A stretch of 23,412 nt of DNA from a virus. The first letter of the stretch is position 1. Each line of letters opens with the position of its first letter. The notes under the pieces were generated by a model. It was not told the DNA's origin and did no database searches. It saw only the letters and a program-made list of their open reading frames with translations. Where the stretch lies: the IMG/VR virus record IMGVR_UViG_3300046714_000549, positions 1 through 23,412 of that record; one strand, written 5' to 3'. Positions 15,219 through 22,619 of the stretch are shown in pieces. The position numbers were made by a program, and so were the translations under genes.

Positions 15219-16093
15219 CGGCGTTCCAGCGCGCGTATCGCCTGACCGTGGGCAGCATCGAGATGGACGCCCTGGCCGGAGCCGACGGGCTCAATGCCTT
15301 TCGCATCGCCTTCAGCATCGAGCGCGACATCAAGCGCCACCCCAACAACGCCGAGATCCAGGTCTACAACTTGACGCCCTCCAACCGCGCCGCCCTGGCC
15401 AAGCTGGCGAGCGTGCGGGTGCGGCTCGAGGCCGGCTACGTCGACGACGTCGGGGTGCTGTTCGACGGGGAGCTCCGCTCGGCGCGCACCACCAAAGAGG
15501 CCACCGAGTTCGTCACCCGCGTGTCCGGCGGAGACGGCGATACCAAGTGCCGCAGCGCCCGCATCAACAAGACGTTTTCCAAGGGAACGCCCATCGGCAC
15601 CGTGCTCAATGAACTGGGCAAGGCGCTCGGCGTCGGCCCTGGCAACCTGAAGGACTTCACCGGGGCCACCTTGGCCAACGGCAGCAAGACGCTCAAGCGC
15701 TCGCTGACCTTGTCGGGGGCCGTGTTCGACGAGCTGGAGCACGTGACCCGTTCGTGCGGGCTGCAGTGGTCGGTGCAGGACTCGGCCTTGCAAATCAGGG
15801 AGGCCGGTCTGCCCGTGGGCGATCGGCAGGGGCCGCTCTTGCGCCAGGACTCGGGGCTCGTGGGAACGGTGGAAGTCGAGACGGTCGCCAAGGCCGAGCC
15901 GGGCTTCGCTGCTGGCAGCACCAAGGTGACCGGCGTCTGCCTGCTCCGCGGCGATCTGATCCCCGGTGTGCCGTTCCGCGTCGAGAGCGAGGCCTTCACC
16001 GGCAACCTGGTCTGCACGGCGACCGTGCATCGGGGCGACTCGGTATCGGTCGACTCCTGGGGCATCGAGTTCACCGGGAGACCCTACAAGTGA
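15215..16093 (+). CDS. Baseplate hub protein (gp27/gpD-like), 292 aa
   Basis: GTG start overlapping the preceding stop as GTGA. The protein opens with a strand-rich domain in which IAFSIERDIKRHPNNAEIQVYNLTPSNRAAL is the hallmark of phage hub proteins, followed by VRLEAGYVDDVGVLFDGELR. A helical middle (GTPIGTVLNELGKALGVGPG, VFDELEHVTRSCGLQW) and a final beta domain (LIPGVPFRVESEAFTGNLVC, then WGIEFTGRPYK) complete the hub fold. It should form the trimeric adaptor between tube and spike. Confidence 0.8.
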   Translation: MTAFQRAYRLTVGSIEMDALAGADGLNAFRIAFSIERDIKRHPNNAEIQVYNLTPSNRAALAKLASVRVRLEAGYVDDVGVLFDGELRSARTTKEATEFVTRVSGGDGDTKCRSARINKTFSKGTPIGTVLNELGKALGVGPGNLKDFTGATLANGSKTLKRSLTLSGAVFDELEHVTRSCGLQWSVQDSALQIREAGLPVGDRQGPLLRQDSGLVGTVEVETVAKAEPGFAAGSTKVTGVCLLRGDLIPGVPFRVESEAFTGNLVCTATVHRGDSVSVDSWGIEFTGRPYK

Positions 16094-16100
16094 GGCGCAC

Positions 16101-16406
16101 ATGAACACCCAAGTCATTCCCATCGTGCAGCAGGGCGGGCACGTGCATGCCCTCGGGCACCGGGTCGCGCTCGACAACGGCGGGGTCGCCGAGCTCAAGG
16201 CGCGCTGCCTCGAGACCCTGGCGAAGCTCAAGGATCCGCCGGATGAAATCCGCTTCCAGTTGCCGCTCGTGTCCGTCGCGGTGCTGGCCGCCGCGCTGGC
16301 CCCGAGCGAGCGCGCGGCCTCGCCCTCCGACCGGCACCCGGCGCCCCAGGTCCAGCCGCCTCCACTGGCCGCGGCAGCAGGGCAGAAGGGGCGCAAGCGC
16401 GGCTAA
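16101..16406 (+). CDS. Hypothetical protein between hub and spike genes, 101 aa
   Basis: ATG at 16101 with GAGG at 16092-16095. I do not recognise it. The N-terminal half is polar with two His (GGHVHALGHRVALDNGG), then a helix (VAELKARCLETLAKLKDPPD), a hydrophobic run LPLVSVAVLAAAL near residues 54-66, and a disordered Pro/Ala-rich basic tail ending GQKGRKRG. The stop overlaps the spike ATG as TAATG, so it is expressed with the baseplate genes. It could be an assembly factor; nothing more can be said. Confidence 0.6.
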   Translation: MNTQVIPIVQQGGHVHALGHRVALDNGGVAELKARCLETLAKLKDPPDEIRFQLPLVSVAVLAAALAPSERAASPSDRHPAPQVQPPPLAAAAGQKGRKRG

Positions 16407-16933
16407 TGGCTGATCCTCGCCAACCGTCCTGGGGGCAGGTGTTCGACACCATCCTCTCGGCTCGCCTGCGCTCGGTGCACACGGCGATGGTCGGCGAGAT
16501 CCGCTCCTACTCCGAGGCGGACCAGACGGCAGAGGTGACGCTCGCCGTCCAGCTCGAGACGAGCGACGGGCAGTTCGAGGCGCTGCCGCCGCTCGGGGAT
16601 GTGCCCGTGCTCTGGCCGGGAGCCTGGGCCGCGGGCGACACTTGCCTGCTCGTCTTCTCCGAGGAGAGCTTCTCCAAGTGGTGGGACACGGGCAGCGTCG
16701 AGCAGCCCGAGGTCCTCCGGCGGCATGGGCTGCACGCGGTGTGCATCCCGGTCGTCGCGCGCGCGGGAGACGCGGTGCAGTTCGTGGCGCTGGCCAACCT
16801 GGTGGACGCTCGGCTGGAGACCATTCGCACGACCTGGACCTTTCCCACTGGGGTGGGCCCGACGGGCACGGCCGCTGCCGGCGGTGTGCCGGCGCTCGAT
16901 TCGGTCGCGGCCGAGAAGGTGAAGGCGCGATGA
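16406..16933 (+). CDS. Baseplate spike protein (Gp138-like OB domain), 175 aa
   Basis: Residues 20-120 follow the N-terminal OB-fold of phage central spikes: LRSVHTAMVGEIRSYSEADQ TAEVTLAVQL, then LPPLGDVPVLWPGAWAAGDTCLLVFSEESFSKWW, and RRHGLHAVCIPVV. The GDxCLLVFSE strand followed by a W and an RH motif is the family signature. The C-terminal part is short, with a Gly/Ala-rich end, so the needle is small. It is the puncturing tip mounted on the hub. Confidence 0.8.
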   Translation: MADPRQPSWGQVFDTILSARLRSVHTAMVGEIRSYSEADQTAEVTLAVQLETSDGQFEALPPLGDVPVLWPGAWAAGDTCLLVFSEESFSKWWDTGSVEQPEVLRRHGLHAVCIPVVARAGDAVQFVALANLVDARLETIRTTWTFPTGVGPTGTAAAGGVPALDSVAAEKVKAR

Positions 16934-17424
16934 CTCTATCGGCGGCCACCTTAGAGTCCGAGCTCGGCTCGCTCACGCCGACCATCAGCGAAGCCACGGC
17001 CATCACTCGGCTGGTCGACGCCTGGGAGGAGTACTTCGGAGACGCCACGGTGAGCGGCGCTCCCCTCGTGCCGGCCAGCATCAGCGGCGGGCTCAGTGCC
17101 ATGGCAGCGGCGCTGGTGGGGCTCTCGGCGCCCGGCGCCGCTGCTGCCAAGATCGCCGCGGGCACGAGCGCCTTCTGGTCGACCCAGGCGGCGCTGGCGA
17201 CCGCCATGTGGGTGACGGCCCCCGTGGTGCTGGTGCCTCCGATCGTCCCGCCCCCGGGGCTGGCGTCGCTCTCGAGCACGCTCGCCGCAGTGTTTGCTGC
17301 CGGCCCCTATGACTTCGACGACGCCATGGGCCACATCGCCAGCGCCTGGCATGCTGCCTCCACGGGCGCCCTCGTACCGGGCTCGGTGCCGCCGGCGCCG
17401 CCCGCTCCCCTGGTGGTGACATGA
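16930..17424 (+). CDS. Ala-rich hypothetical tail-region protein, 164 aa
   Basis: The start is the ATG at 16930 (ATGA overlap with the spike stop). The sequence is largely Ala, Gly, Val and Pro: ISGGLSAMAAALVGLSAPGA, AAKIAAGTSAFWSTQAALAT, then VLVPPIVPPPGLASLSSTLA AVFAAG and a Pro-rich end. Proteins of this composition occur beside the spike gene in related phages, but I know no function. The hydrophobic helices could contact the membrane or pack in the baseplate. Coding is supported by tight overlaps on both sides. Confidence 0.65.
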   Translation: MTLSAATLESELGSLTPTISEATAITRLVDAWEEYFGDATVSGAPLVPASISGGLSAMAAALVGLSAPGAAAAKIAAGTSAFWSTQAALATAMWVTAPVVLVPPIVPPPGLASLSSTLAAVFAAGPYDFDDAMGHIASAWHAASTGALVPGSVPPAPPAPLVVT

Positions 17425-17561
17425 TCTGGGTGCACCTGTACAAGGACGGCAAGCTCCTGCTCATCTGCCCGGCAACCGAGGCGCAGATGTGGGGCTTCCT
17501 CGAGTGCGGGTACTGGTGGGAGTACGTGCTCGTTCCGGAGGAGGTGTTGCCATGCCCGTGA
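17421..17561 (+). CDS. Trp/Tyr-rich mini-protein, 46 aa
   Basis: Begins MIWVHLYKDGKLLLICPATE and ends with ECGYWWEYVLVPEEVLPCP. It overlaps the previous gene by ATGA and the gp25 gene by ten bases. Four Trp and three Tyr in 46 residues, plus three Cys, suggest a compact folded domain rather than a random frame. Its 3' end also supplies the strong ribosome site for the next gene. Family unknown. Confidence 0.55.
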   Translation: MIWVHLYKDGKLLLICPATEAQMWGFLECGYWWEYVLVPEEVLPCP

Positions 17562-17908
17562 TCGGTGACCTGCAACTGTCCGACGATGGGCGAGAGATCC
17601 TACTCACGCGCGGCGCTGCGATGGCGCTCCAGCAGATCCAGGTCGGCGCTCAGATCTGGACGGGCACGATCTCCTGGGACCCGGACGCGGGCCTGCCGAT
17701 GCTTGGAACGATCCTGGTGAAGGGCCCCGACTTCCGGGTCATCACGGAGATCTTTCGCTCGTTCCTGCTCGACACCGACGGTGTCGTCTCGGTCGACGAG
17801 CTCTCGGTGCAACTCGAGCGCGCAACGCGCGAGCTCACCGTCCGCTTTCGGGTAACCTGCGAGGACGGCGAGAGCGCCCAGGATGAGGTCGCTTTCGCGA
17901 TCGCTTGA
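17552..17908 (+). CDS. Baseplate wedge protein (gp25/gpW-like), 118 aa
   Basis: ATG at 17552 preceded by GGAGGAGGTG at 17537-17546, the strongest ribosome site in the window, which fixes the start. The sequence shows the gp25 core: ALQQIQVGAQIWTGTISWDP, then GLPMLGTILVKGPDFRVITE IFRSFLLDTDGVVSVDELSV and RELTVRFRVTCEDGE. In other contractile systems gp25 nucleates sheath assembly at the baseplate. It lies directly before the J-like gene, as usual. Confidence 0.8.
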   Translation: MPVIGDLQLSDDGREILLTRGAAMALQQIQVGAQIWTGTISWDPDAGLPMLGTILVKGPDFRVITEIFRSFLLDTDGVVSVDELSVQLERATRELTVRFRVTCEDGESAQDEVAFAIA

Positions 17909-17917
17909 AGGAACACG

Positions 17918-19072
17918 ATGCCCGTTACCGACACCGGCTACACGCCTCGCACGCTCGACGCGGTGCTCACCAGCATCCAGGGATTTCTACGGGACAAGAT
18001 CTCGGCGAAGCTCACGCTCACCGAGCGCACCGTCCTCGGCAATGTCTCGAACCTCATGGCCGACCACGTCGAGCAAATCGAGGCGCTGGCGCTCGAGTGT
18101 TACCATGCCTTCGATCCGGACAACGCCAGCGACGATCGGCAGGTCGCTCTCTCTAATCTGACCGGCGTCCCGCGGCGCGGCCTGAAAAAAGGCCTGGTGA
18201 CGATGAGCCTAGACATCGACGCCTCGCAGTCCTACGCGCCGGGCGACATCGCGATGCACGTGATCGACGAGCCGACGAATCGCTGGCTCAACCGAGACAC
18301 CGTGGTCACCACGACCGCGGGCCTGTACCCGGCCGTGTTCGAGTCGGAGTTCGCGGGCTCGGCCGCCATTGCCGAGGCCCTTACACTCACGGTCATCGCA
18401 ACGCCGGTCTCTGGTCTCAACTCCGGCACGAACATTCTGGCCGCCACCCCGGGCGAGGACATCGAGGCGATCCCGGCGCTGCGCATTCGGCGGGAGGGCG
18501 CGGTATCGATCGGCGGGTCCCGCACCCGCGGCGCCATCCGGGCCAAGCTCTTGCTGATCGAGGGCGTGCTCTCGGCCGAGGTGTTCGAGAATATCTCCAA
18601 CGCGGTCGACGCTGATGGCATCGGGCCGCACGGCATTCGGGCCATCGTCTGGGACGGCTCGCCCGCAGCGGCCGATGACGACGCGATCGCTCAGGTCATT
18701 CACGACCACGGGGCAGAGGGCATCCTGGCGCAGGGCGCCTTCTCGGGCACGGCCCAGGACGAGCAGCTGGGGCCGGTCACCAAGTACTTCGATCGCGCGA
18801 CGGCCTCCAACATCACCGTCGCGGTCGACATCGAGAGCGCCACCGGGGTCGCCATCGACGACGTGAAGGCCGCCATCTTGGCAGCGATGCCGACGCGGGT
18901 CGGACGAGAGGTGACGTTCCACAAGCTCGCCGGCAGCGTCTTCAGCGTGCCCGGCGTGGACGACTATGTGACCTTCACCATCAACGCGGGCACGTCCGAT
19001 CTGGCCGCGGTGCAGAGCACCATCTACCTCCTGGACGAGTCGGACATCACCGTCACCGGGGATGTGAGCTGA
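17918..19072 (+). CDS. Baseplate J-like protein, 384 aa
   Basis: Clear gpJ family features: a helical N-terminus (LDAVLTSIQGFLRDKISAKL), then ALALECYHAFDPDNASDDRQVALSNLTGVPR, then GSAAIAEALTLTVIATPVSGLNSGTNI, PALRIRREGAVSIGGSRTRGAIRAKLLLIEGV, and the final AVDIESATGV domain. In these wedges it links hub and tail fibres. Ribosome site AAGGAA nine bases before the ATG region. The product length is typical. Confidence 0.9.
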   Translation: MPVTDTGYTPRTLDAVLTSIQGFLRDKISAKLTLTERTVLGNVSNLMADHVEQIEALALECYHAFDPDNASDDRQVALSNLTGVPRRGLKKGLVTMSLDIDASQSYAPGDIAMHVIDEPTNRWLNRDTVVTTTAGLYPAVFESEFAGSAAIAEALTLTVIATPVSGLNSGTNILAATPGEDIEAIPALRIRREGAVSIGGSRTRGAIRAKLLLIEGVLSAEVFENISNAVDADGIGPHGIRAIVWDGSPAAADDDAIAQVIHDHGAEGILAQGAFSGTAQDEQLGPVTKYFDRATASNITVAVDIESATGVAIDDVKAAILAAMPTRVGREVTFHKLAGSVFSVPGVDDYVTFTINAGTSDLAAVQSTIYLLDESDITVTGDVS

Positions 19073-19075
19073 GCG

Positions 19076-19744
19076 ATGGCCGAGGGCACGACCGCGATCG
19101 ACACCGCGCTCTCGACCGAGGGCGACGCCGACGGCACGGACCTCATCGAGTTCACCCCGGGCACGTTCGTGCACGCGGGCGACGAGCCGAGCGGGCCGCT
19201 CGAGTACATCCGCGACCACGAGGAGATTTCCGCACGCAAGCTAGCCCCGCCCTTCTGGGGCAAGCCGTTCGTGGCCTGGGTGCTCCTGGCCTTCATGCGC
19301 GAGATCCAAGCGCTCGAGGACACCTTCTGGGACATCCTCGAGAGCCGCACGCTGGAGAACGCGGACATGACCCGGCTGAAGGTGCTGGGCAAGATCGTCG
19401 GGCAGCCCCGGCACGGGTTCGATCTGGAGAGCTATCGGCTGCTCATCGAGGCCCGGGGCCTGGCCAACGTGAGCAAGGGTCGGGCGAGCGATCTCTTGGC
19501 CGTGCTGACGCTCCTGCTCGGCGAGGGCGACTTCGTTCTATTGGCGATCGGCAACGCCACCCTCTACGTGAGCGCGCTCGCTCCGGTGGGCGACAACGGC
19601 CTGGCGATGGTCACCGAGATCTTGCCCGACACCCGAAGCGCAGGCGTCGGCCTGCAGTTCCTGTATTCGGAGAGCCCGGACGTTTTCATCTGGGGCGACG
19701 ACTGGGGCTACCCCGAGGAATGGGGCTCCGTCCGGAGCCTGTAA
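19076..19744 (+). CDS. DUF2612-like baseplate wedge / fibre-connector protein, 222 aa
   Basis: Gene order J, DUF2612/gpI-like, fibre is standard. The core reads MREIQALEDTFWDILESRTLENADMTRLKVLGKIVGQPRHGFDLESYRLLIEARGLANVSKGRASDLLAVLTLLLG split over residues about 75-150, with the IVGxxRxGxxxxxYRxxI pattern of the family. The C-terminal part is beta-like and ends with a Trp-rich acidic segment (FIWGDDWGYPEEWGSV), likely the fibre contact. It starts three bases after the J stop. Confidence 0.7.
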   Translation: MAEGTTAIDTALSTEGDADGTDLIEFTPGTFVHAGDEPSGPLEYIRDHEEISARKLAPPFWGKPFVAWVLLAFMREIQALEDTFWDILESRTLENADMTRLKVLGKIVGQPRHGFDLESYRLLIEARGLANVSKGRASDLLAVLTLLLGEGDFVLLAIGNATLYVSALAPVGDNGLAMVTEILPDTRSAGVGLQFLYSESPDVFIWGDDWGYPEEWGSVRSL

Positions 19745-19754
19745 GGAAGTCACG

Positions 19755-20891
19755 ATGACCACCAGCTTGCAGCTACCCCGCCCCTGGGCGACCAACGTCA
19801 ACTACTCGAGCGGCCCGGACACGGGCACGCCGACCAAGGTCGATCCGGCGAGTGACGCCAACGGCTTCATCAGCGGATCGGTCGCGTCGGCGGCGCACGT
19901 CAACTACCACGTCGCCCAGCTCACCCGGGCCGCACGCAGGGCGCTGGCCCTCAAGCTCTGCAAGCCGCGCCGGCTCGGCCTGACCTCGGACCAGGCAGGC
20001 GGCATCGGTGTGTGCTCGATCGGACGGGGTCTGCCTGCGATCGTCGGCAACGGCCACAGCGCTGGCGTGCCGCGCGCCTTCGACGGAGACATCAATCTCG
20101 GCGGGGTGGTGGCCTCCATCACGGGAGCGGTCAACGGCGCGGCGGTCAACGGGTCGAGCCGCATCGTGCTGGTCGGCGGTGGCGGCAACCGCAGCTGCTT
20201 CAGCGACAACGGCGGCACCGCGTGGTCCGCCGGTGGCGACCTCGGTGGCACCGGGCTGGACGTCATCTATAACAGCACGTTTTCTCGATTCCAGGCGGGT
20301 TACTCCGGACACATGCGCTACAGCTCCGACGCAACGGCGTGGACTGATGTGGTGGTCGCCGGGTACCTTGGCAAAGGTATCGGGCTGTCATCGGTTCCCA
20401 ATGGTCGCGTGACCGTCGTGCAGACCGGAGTGAGCCCTGTGACCGCGTCCAAGTCTGCCAACGGAGGCACTTCGTGGGCCGCCGCAGGCACCATCGCCAA
20501 CGCTGCTAGCATCACTGCCGGCAGCGTTGGTGGAGCAGGACTCGACAACATCTATCATGCGGGAGTGCTCAGCGGCGGCTCCATACAGATCAGCTCAACA
20601 CCCGACGGTGTGACGTGGACTGTGGTGAACACACTCGCCCCCGTCGCCTCCAACAACTACACCGCCGCGCTCATTCGGCAGTGCCCGGACACCGGCGTGC
20701 TCTTCCTCCTGACCGGGCTGGCGACGGGTACGGTGGCTATCCTGGCGAGCCTGGACGGAGGCGCCACCTGGACCGAGCAGGTGTACGCGCCGGTGACGGC
20801 GGCCGCCTGCTACGGCGTCGCCCACGGTCGCATCTTCATCCTCAACGCTGCGGGTGAACTGTTCGCGTCCGACGGCGCTGGCTGGGAATGA
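19755..20891 (+). CDS. Tail fibre with Asp-box (BNR-like) repeats, 378 aa
   Basis: ATG with AAGGAAG at 19744-19750. After an N-terminal attachment region (residues 1-70, including VNYHVAQLTRAARRALALK), the protein has about five Asp-box motifs of the form S-x-D-x-G-x-x-W: SDNGGTAW, SSDATAW, SANGGTSW, STPDGVTW and SLDGGATW, spaced 40-60 residues apart. These mark a beta-propeller of the sialidase/BNR type. Asp boxes are structural, so no enzyme activity follows. Its position after the baseplate genes makes it the receptor-binding fibre. Confidence 0.75.
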   Translation: MTTSLQLPRPWATNVNYSSGPDTGTPTKVDPASDANGFISGSVASAAHVNYHVAQLTRAARRALALKLCKPRRLGLTSDQAGGIGVCSIGRGLPAIVGNGHSAGVPRAFDGDINLGGVVASITGAVNGAAVNGSSRIVLVGGGGNRSCFSDNGGTAWSAGGDLGGTGLDVIYNSTFSRFQAGYSGHMRYSSDATAWTDVVVAGYLGKGIGLSSVPNGRVTVVQTGVSPVTASKSANGGTSWAAAGTIANAASITAGSVGGAGLDNIYHAGVLSGGSIQISSTPDGVTWTVVNTLAPVASNNYTAALIRQCPDTGVLFLLTGLATGTVAILASLDGGATWTEQVYAPVTAAACYGVAHGRIFILNAAGELFASDGAGWE

Positions 20892-20927
20892 AGAAAACAC
20901 CATGGGAGAGAAACGCGATGCTGACCA

Positions 20928-21212
20928 ATGAACGGACCGAACGCACCGATCACCGACCGCGATCTGTTATTCGTCGCGCTCTCGGGTGGCTTGTGGTGGA
21001 TCAAGCTCACCTGGCAGCTCTGGCGCAGGACTCGGTACTTGGAAGAGGCGCTACTGCGCGAACAGCTGAAACGTTTCGAGCTCGAGAGGACGCACACCGC
21101 GCAGTGGAACGACAAGCAGAGGAGGCTGCTCGAGGCTTTCTTGCGCGGACCGAAATCCACTCTGCGCGAGCTGGTGAGCGATACCGAGACGGAGTACGAA
21201 ACGAAGCCGTGA
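20928..21212 (+). CDS. Small protein with hydrophobic segment and coiled coil, 94 aa
   Basis: MNGPNAPITDRD is followed by a hydrophobic Trp-rich stretch (LLFVALSGGLWWIKLTWQLW, residues 13-32) and a charged coiled coil (YLEEALLREQLKRFELERTH). Arg residues right after the hydrophobic segment argue against a simple N-in spanin topology. The ATG lacks a ribosome site but overlaps the stop of a nine-codon frame at 20902-20931 (MGEKRDADQ), so coupling is possible. A longer overlapping frame that starts earlier is a shadow up to 21208. Function unknown; the coiled-coil membrane design fits the lysis region. Confidence 0.6.
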   Translation: MNGPNAPITDRDLLFVALSGGLWWIKLTWQLWRRTRYLEEALLREQLKRFELERTHTAQWNDKQRRLLEAFLRGPKSTLRELVSDTETEYETKP

Positions 21213-21325
21213 CGGGCGTGCTACAGCGCACCCGGCTGGAAATCGAGCAAGAGGATCTGCTGGCTTTCCCGCTGGAACGGCTCGCCGCGGACGCTCCCGG
21301 GCTCGACGTCTCGCCTCACCCGTAG
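21209..21325 (+). CDS. Mini-protein, 38 aa
   Basis: GTG overlapping the preceding stop as GTGA; reads MTGVLQRTRLEIEQEDLLAF and ends ADAPGLDVSPHP. Third codon positions are mostly G or C, as in the neighbours, and the tight overlap supports translation, but the product is short and unknown. A small hairpin CACCC/GGGTG (21317-21330) overlaps its end, just before promoter P4. Confidence 0.4.
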   Translation: MTGVLQRTRLEIEQEDLLAFPLERLAADAPGLDVSPHP

Positions 21326-21332
21326 GGGTGTA

Positions 21333-21378
21333 GTTGGGTCATTCTGCCGTGGTTGGCCCCGAGGGCCACCCGTAGCTT
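21333..21378 (+). promoter_or_regulatory. Late promoter P4 (lysis module)
   Basis: The upstream block is identical to P1 and P3 through GTGGTT. TGGTTG at 21350-21355, again a 17-bp spacer, then TAGCTT at 21373-21378 as a diverged -10. The CCGGGG that follows the other -10 elements is missing, so this is the weakest or most diverged copy. The lipoprotein ATG is at 21386, seven bases past the -10. Confidence 0.65.
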
Positions 21379-21385
21379 GAAGTGC

Positions 21386-21622
21386 ATGCGCAAGCTCCCC
21401 TGGCTAGTTGCACTCGGTGGGACTGTGGTTGTGAGCACCGCTTGCACGCCCGCGCTCGTACAGTGCAGGGCGGAAGCTGTGGCATTTTTGCCTGCCGATC
21501 CCGGGCAGCTCACGCCCTACGACTTGGAAGATTTAGTCGGCCGATTGAACGCGTGCGAGGCGCCCGCCGCTCCCCTGCCTCCGGCCTCGCCGGTGACTAC
21601 GCCCGACGCGGGAGCCCCGTAG
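21386..21622 (+). CDS. Lipoprotein, probable outer-membrane spanin (Rz1-like), 78 aa
   Basis: ATG at 21386 is selected because it lies at the expected P4 transcript start and yields a clean signal peptide: MRK, hydrophobic core, then STAC with Cys20 as the likely lipidated residue. An upstream in-frame start would lie inside the promoter. The mature part is about 58 residues with two further Cys and a Pro/Ala-rich C-terminus (APAAPLPPASPVTTPDAGAP), the composition of Rz1-type o-spanins. It heads the lysis cassette. The lipobox is imperfect at position -3 (Ser). Confidence 0.6.
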   Translation: MRKLPWLVALGGTVVVSTACTPALVQCRAEAVAFLPADPGQLTPYDLEDLVGRLNACEAPAAPLPPASPVTTPDAGAP

Positions 21623-21624
21623 AG

Positions 21625-22020
21625 ATGCCGGACGATCCGCGCAACCGTCCGCCTCCCTTGCCGCCGCGGCCGCTGGTGCCGGAGCCGTTCCGCTTGTCCG
21701 ACACCCCGCCGAGCGGCGGCGTCCCGATGCAGGGGCGGCTGCTCCCGCCCGATCCGCGCGACCGTCTCATCGAGGAGATGCGCGACGAGCTCGCCGCGCT
21801 CCGGGTCGCCAACGATCACGAGACGGCCGACACCGAGCCGCCTCCGACGCGTCCGAGCGTGCGGGTGCGCAAGGCGAAGGTCGCCCGGTTCCTCGGCAAG
21901 TGGGCAGTGCTCTTGCCGGTCGTGGCGATTGCTGCCCGCGCGGCGGCGCGCGCTGCCGCCAAGCAGTGGCCCGAGGCGGCCGAGCTCGTGGACACGGCGC
22001 TGCAGGCCATCGGGCTATGA
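21625..22020 (+). CDS. Single-span membrane protein, holin candidate, 131 aa
   Basis: ATG at 21625, two bases after the lipoprotein stop. The N-terminal 50 residues are Pro-rich and disordered (RPPPLPPRPLVPEPFRL); then a short coiled coil (RDRLIEEMRDELAALRVAND), a basic stretch (VRVRKAKVARFLGK) and one membrane segment, WAVLLPVVAIAARAAARAAA (about residues 93-112), near the C-terminus. Position directly before the endolysin, with an ATGA overlap, suggests a holin or lysis regulator. A C-terminal single span after a long cytosolic tail is unusual for a classic holin, so the role is tentative. Confidence 0.5.
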   Translation: MPDDPRNRPPPLPPRPLVPEPFRLSDTPPSGGVPMQGRLLPPDPRDRLIEEMRDELAALRVANDHETADTEPPPTRPSVRVRKAKVARFLGKWAVLLPVVAIAARAAARAAAKQWPEAAELVDTALQAIGL

Positions 22021-22619
22021 TCCCCGTCGACATCGCCGCCTTCCAGCGCCTGCGGGTGGGCCCCGACGGGGCCAAGCTCCTGCCCGATGGCGCGCTCGGT
22101 CCGAAGACATACTGGGCGCTCGCCCTCGACTCGCTCCCGCAGTGGCGCGTGGACGTGGTGCTGGGAGCCCTGAAGTGGAACGGGCTCCGGGAGACGGGCG
22201 TGAACCGCGGCCCTGACATCGACGCCTGGCTCGAGGCGTGCGGCGTGGCCGTCCCGGAGGACCCCACCGCTCCCGCACCCAAGAACGCTTGGTGCGCGGC
22301 GTTCGTGAGCGCCATCCTCCGGGGCGCCGGCATCGGCTGCGCTGAGGCCAGCGTGGCGCGCCTACGGGGCAGGTTCCCGAGGACCGAGACGCCGGTGCCT
22401 GGAGACGTGATGTGCTTCGTCCGCGACGACGGCACGGGGCACTGCGGCATCGTCACGGGGGTCTCCGCCGATCGGGTGAGCACCTGCGAGGGCAACTCCA
22501 ACGACGGCGTGCGTGTGGGCTGGCGCCCCCGGGAGGGCCTGGACTTCGTGGTGCCGATGGGTCAGCCGCTACCCGGCGTGTGGTCGGGACTGACCCAGCT
22601 CGGCGGTAAGACTCTCTAG
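22017..22619 (+). CDS. Endolysin, CHAP/NlpC-type cysteine peptidase, 200 aa
   Basis: The start is the ATG at 22017, overlapping the previous stop. The catalytic part is recognisable: NRGPDIDAWL, then NAWCAAFVSAIL with Cys93, PGDVMCFVRDDGTGHCGIVTG with His142, and STCEGNSNDGVRVGW with Glu158/Asn160 as third member. This is the layout of phage-encoded amidase/endopeptidases that cut peptidoglycan cross-links. The first 45 residues (LLPDGALGPKTYWALALDSL) resemble a degenerate peptidoglycan-binding repeat. There is no signal peptide, so release needs a holin. Confidence 0.8.
   Translation: MIPVDIAAFQRLRVGPDGAKLLPDGALGPKTYWALALDSLPQWRVDVVLGALKWNGLRETGVNRGPDIDAWLEACGVAVPEDPTAPAPKNAWCAAFVSAILRGAGIGCAEASVARLRGRFPRTETPVPGDVMCFVRDDGTGHCGIVTGVSADRVSTCEGNSNDGVRVGWRPREGLDFVVPMGQPLPGVWSGLTQLGGKTL

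Noticed and set aside
20888-21208. Longer frame ending at 21325 that starts at 20888
   Set aside because: It covers the 94-aa coiled-coil gene in another frame and looks like shadow sequence up to the GTG at 21209; only its last 38 residues are kept as a possible mini-gene.
2116-21388. The four repeats read as a CRISPR array or insertion-sequence ends
   Set aside because: They are kilobases apart, all in one orientation, each followed directly by a start codon, with no spacers, transposase or target duplications.
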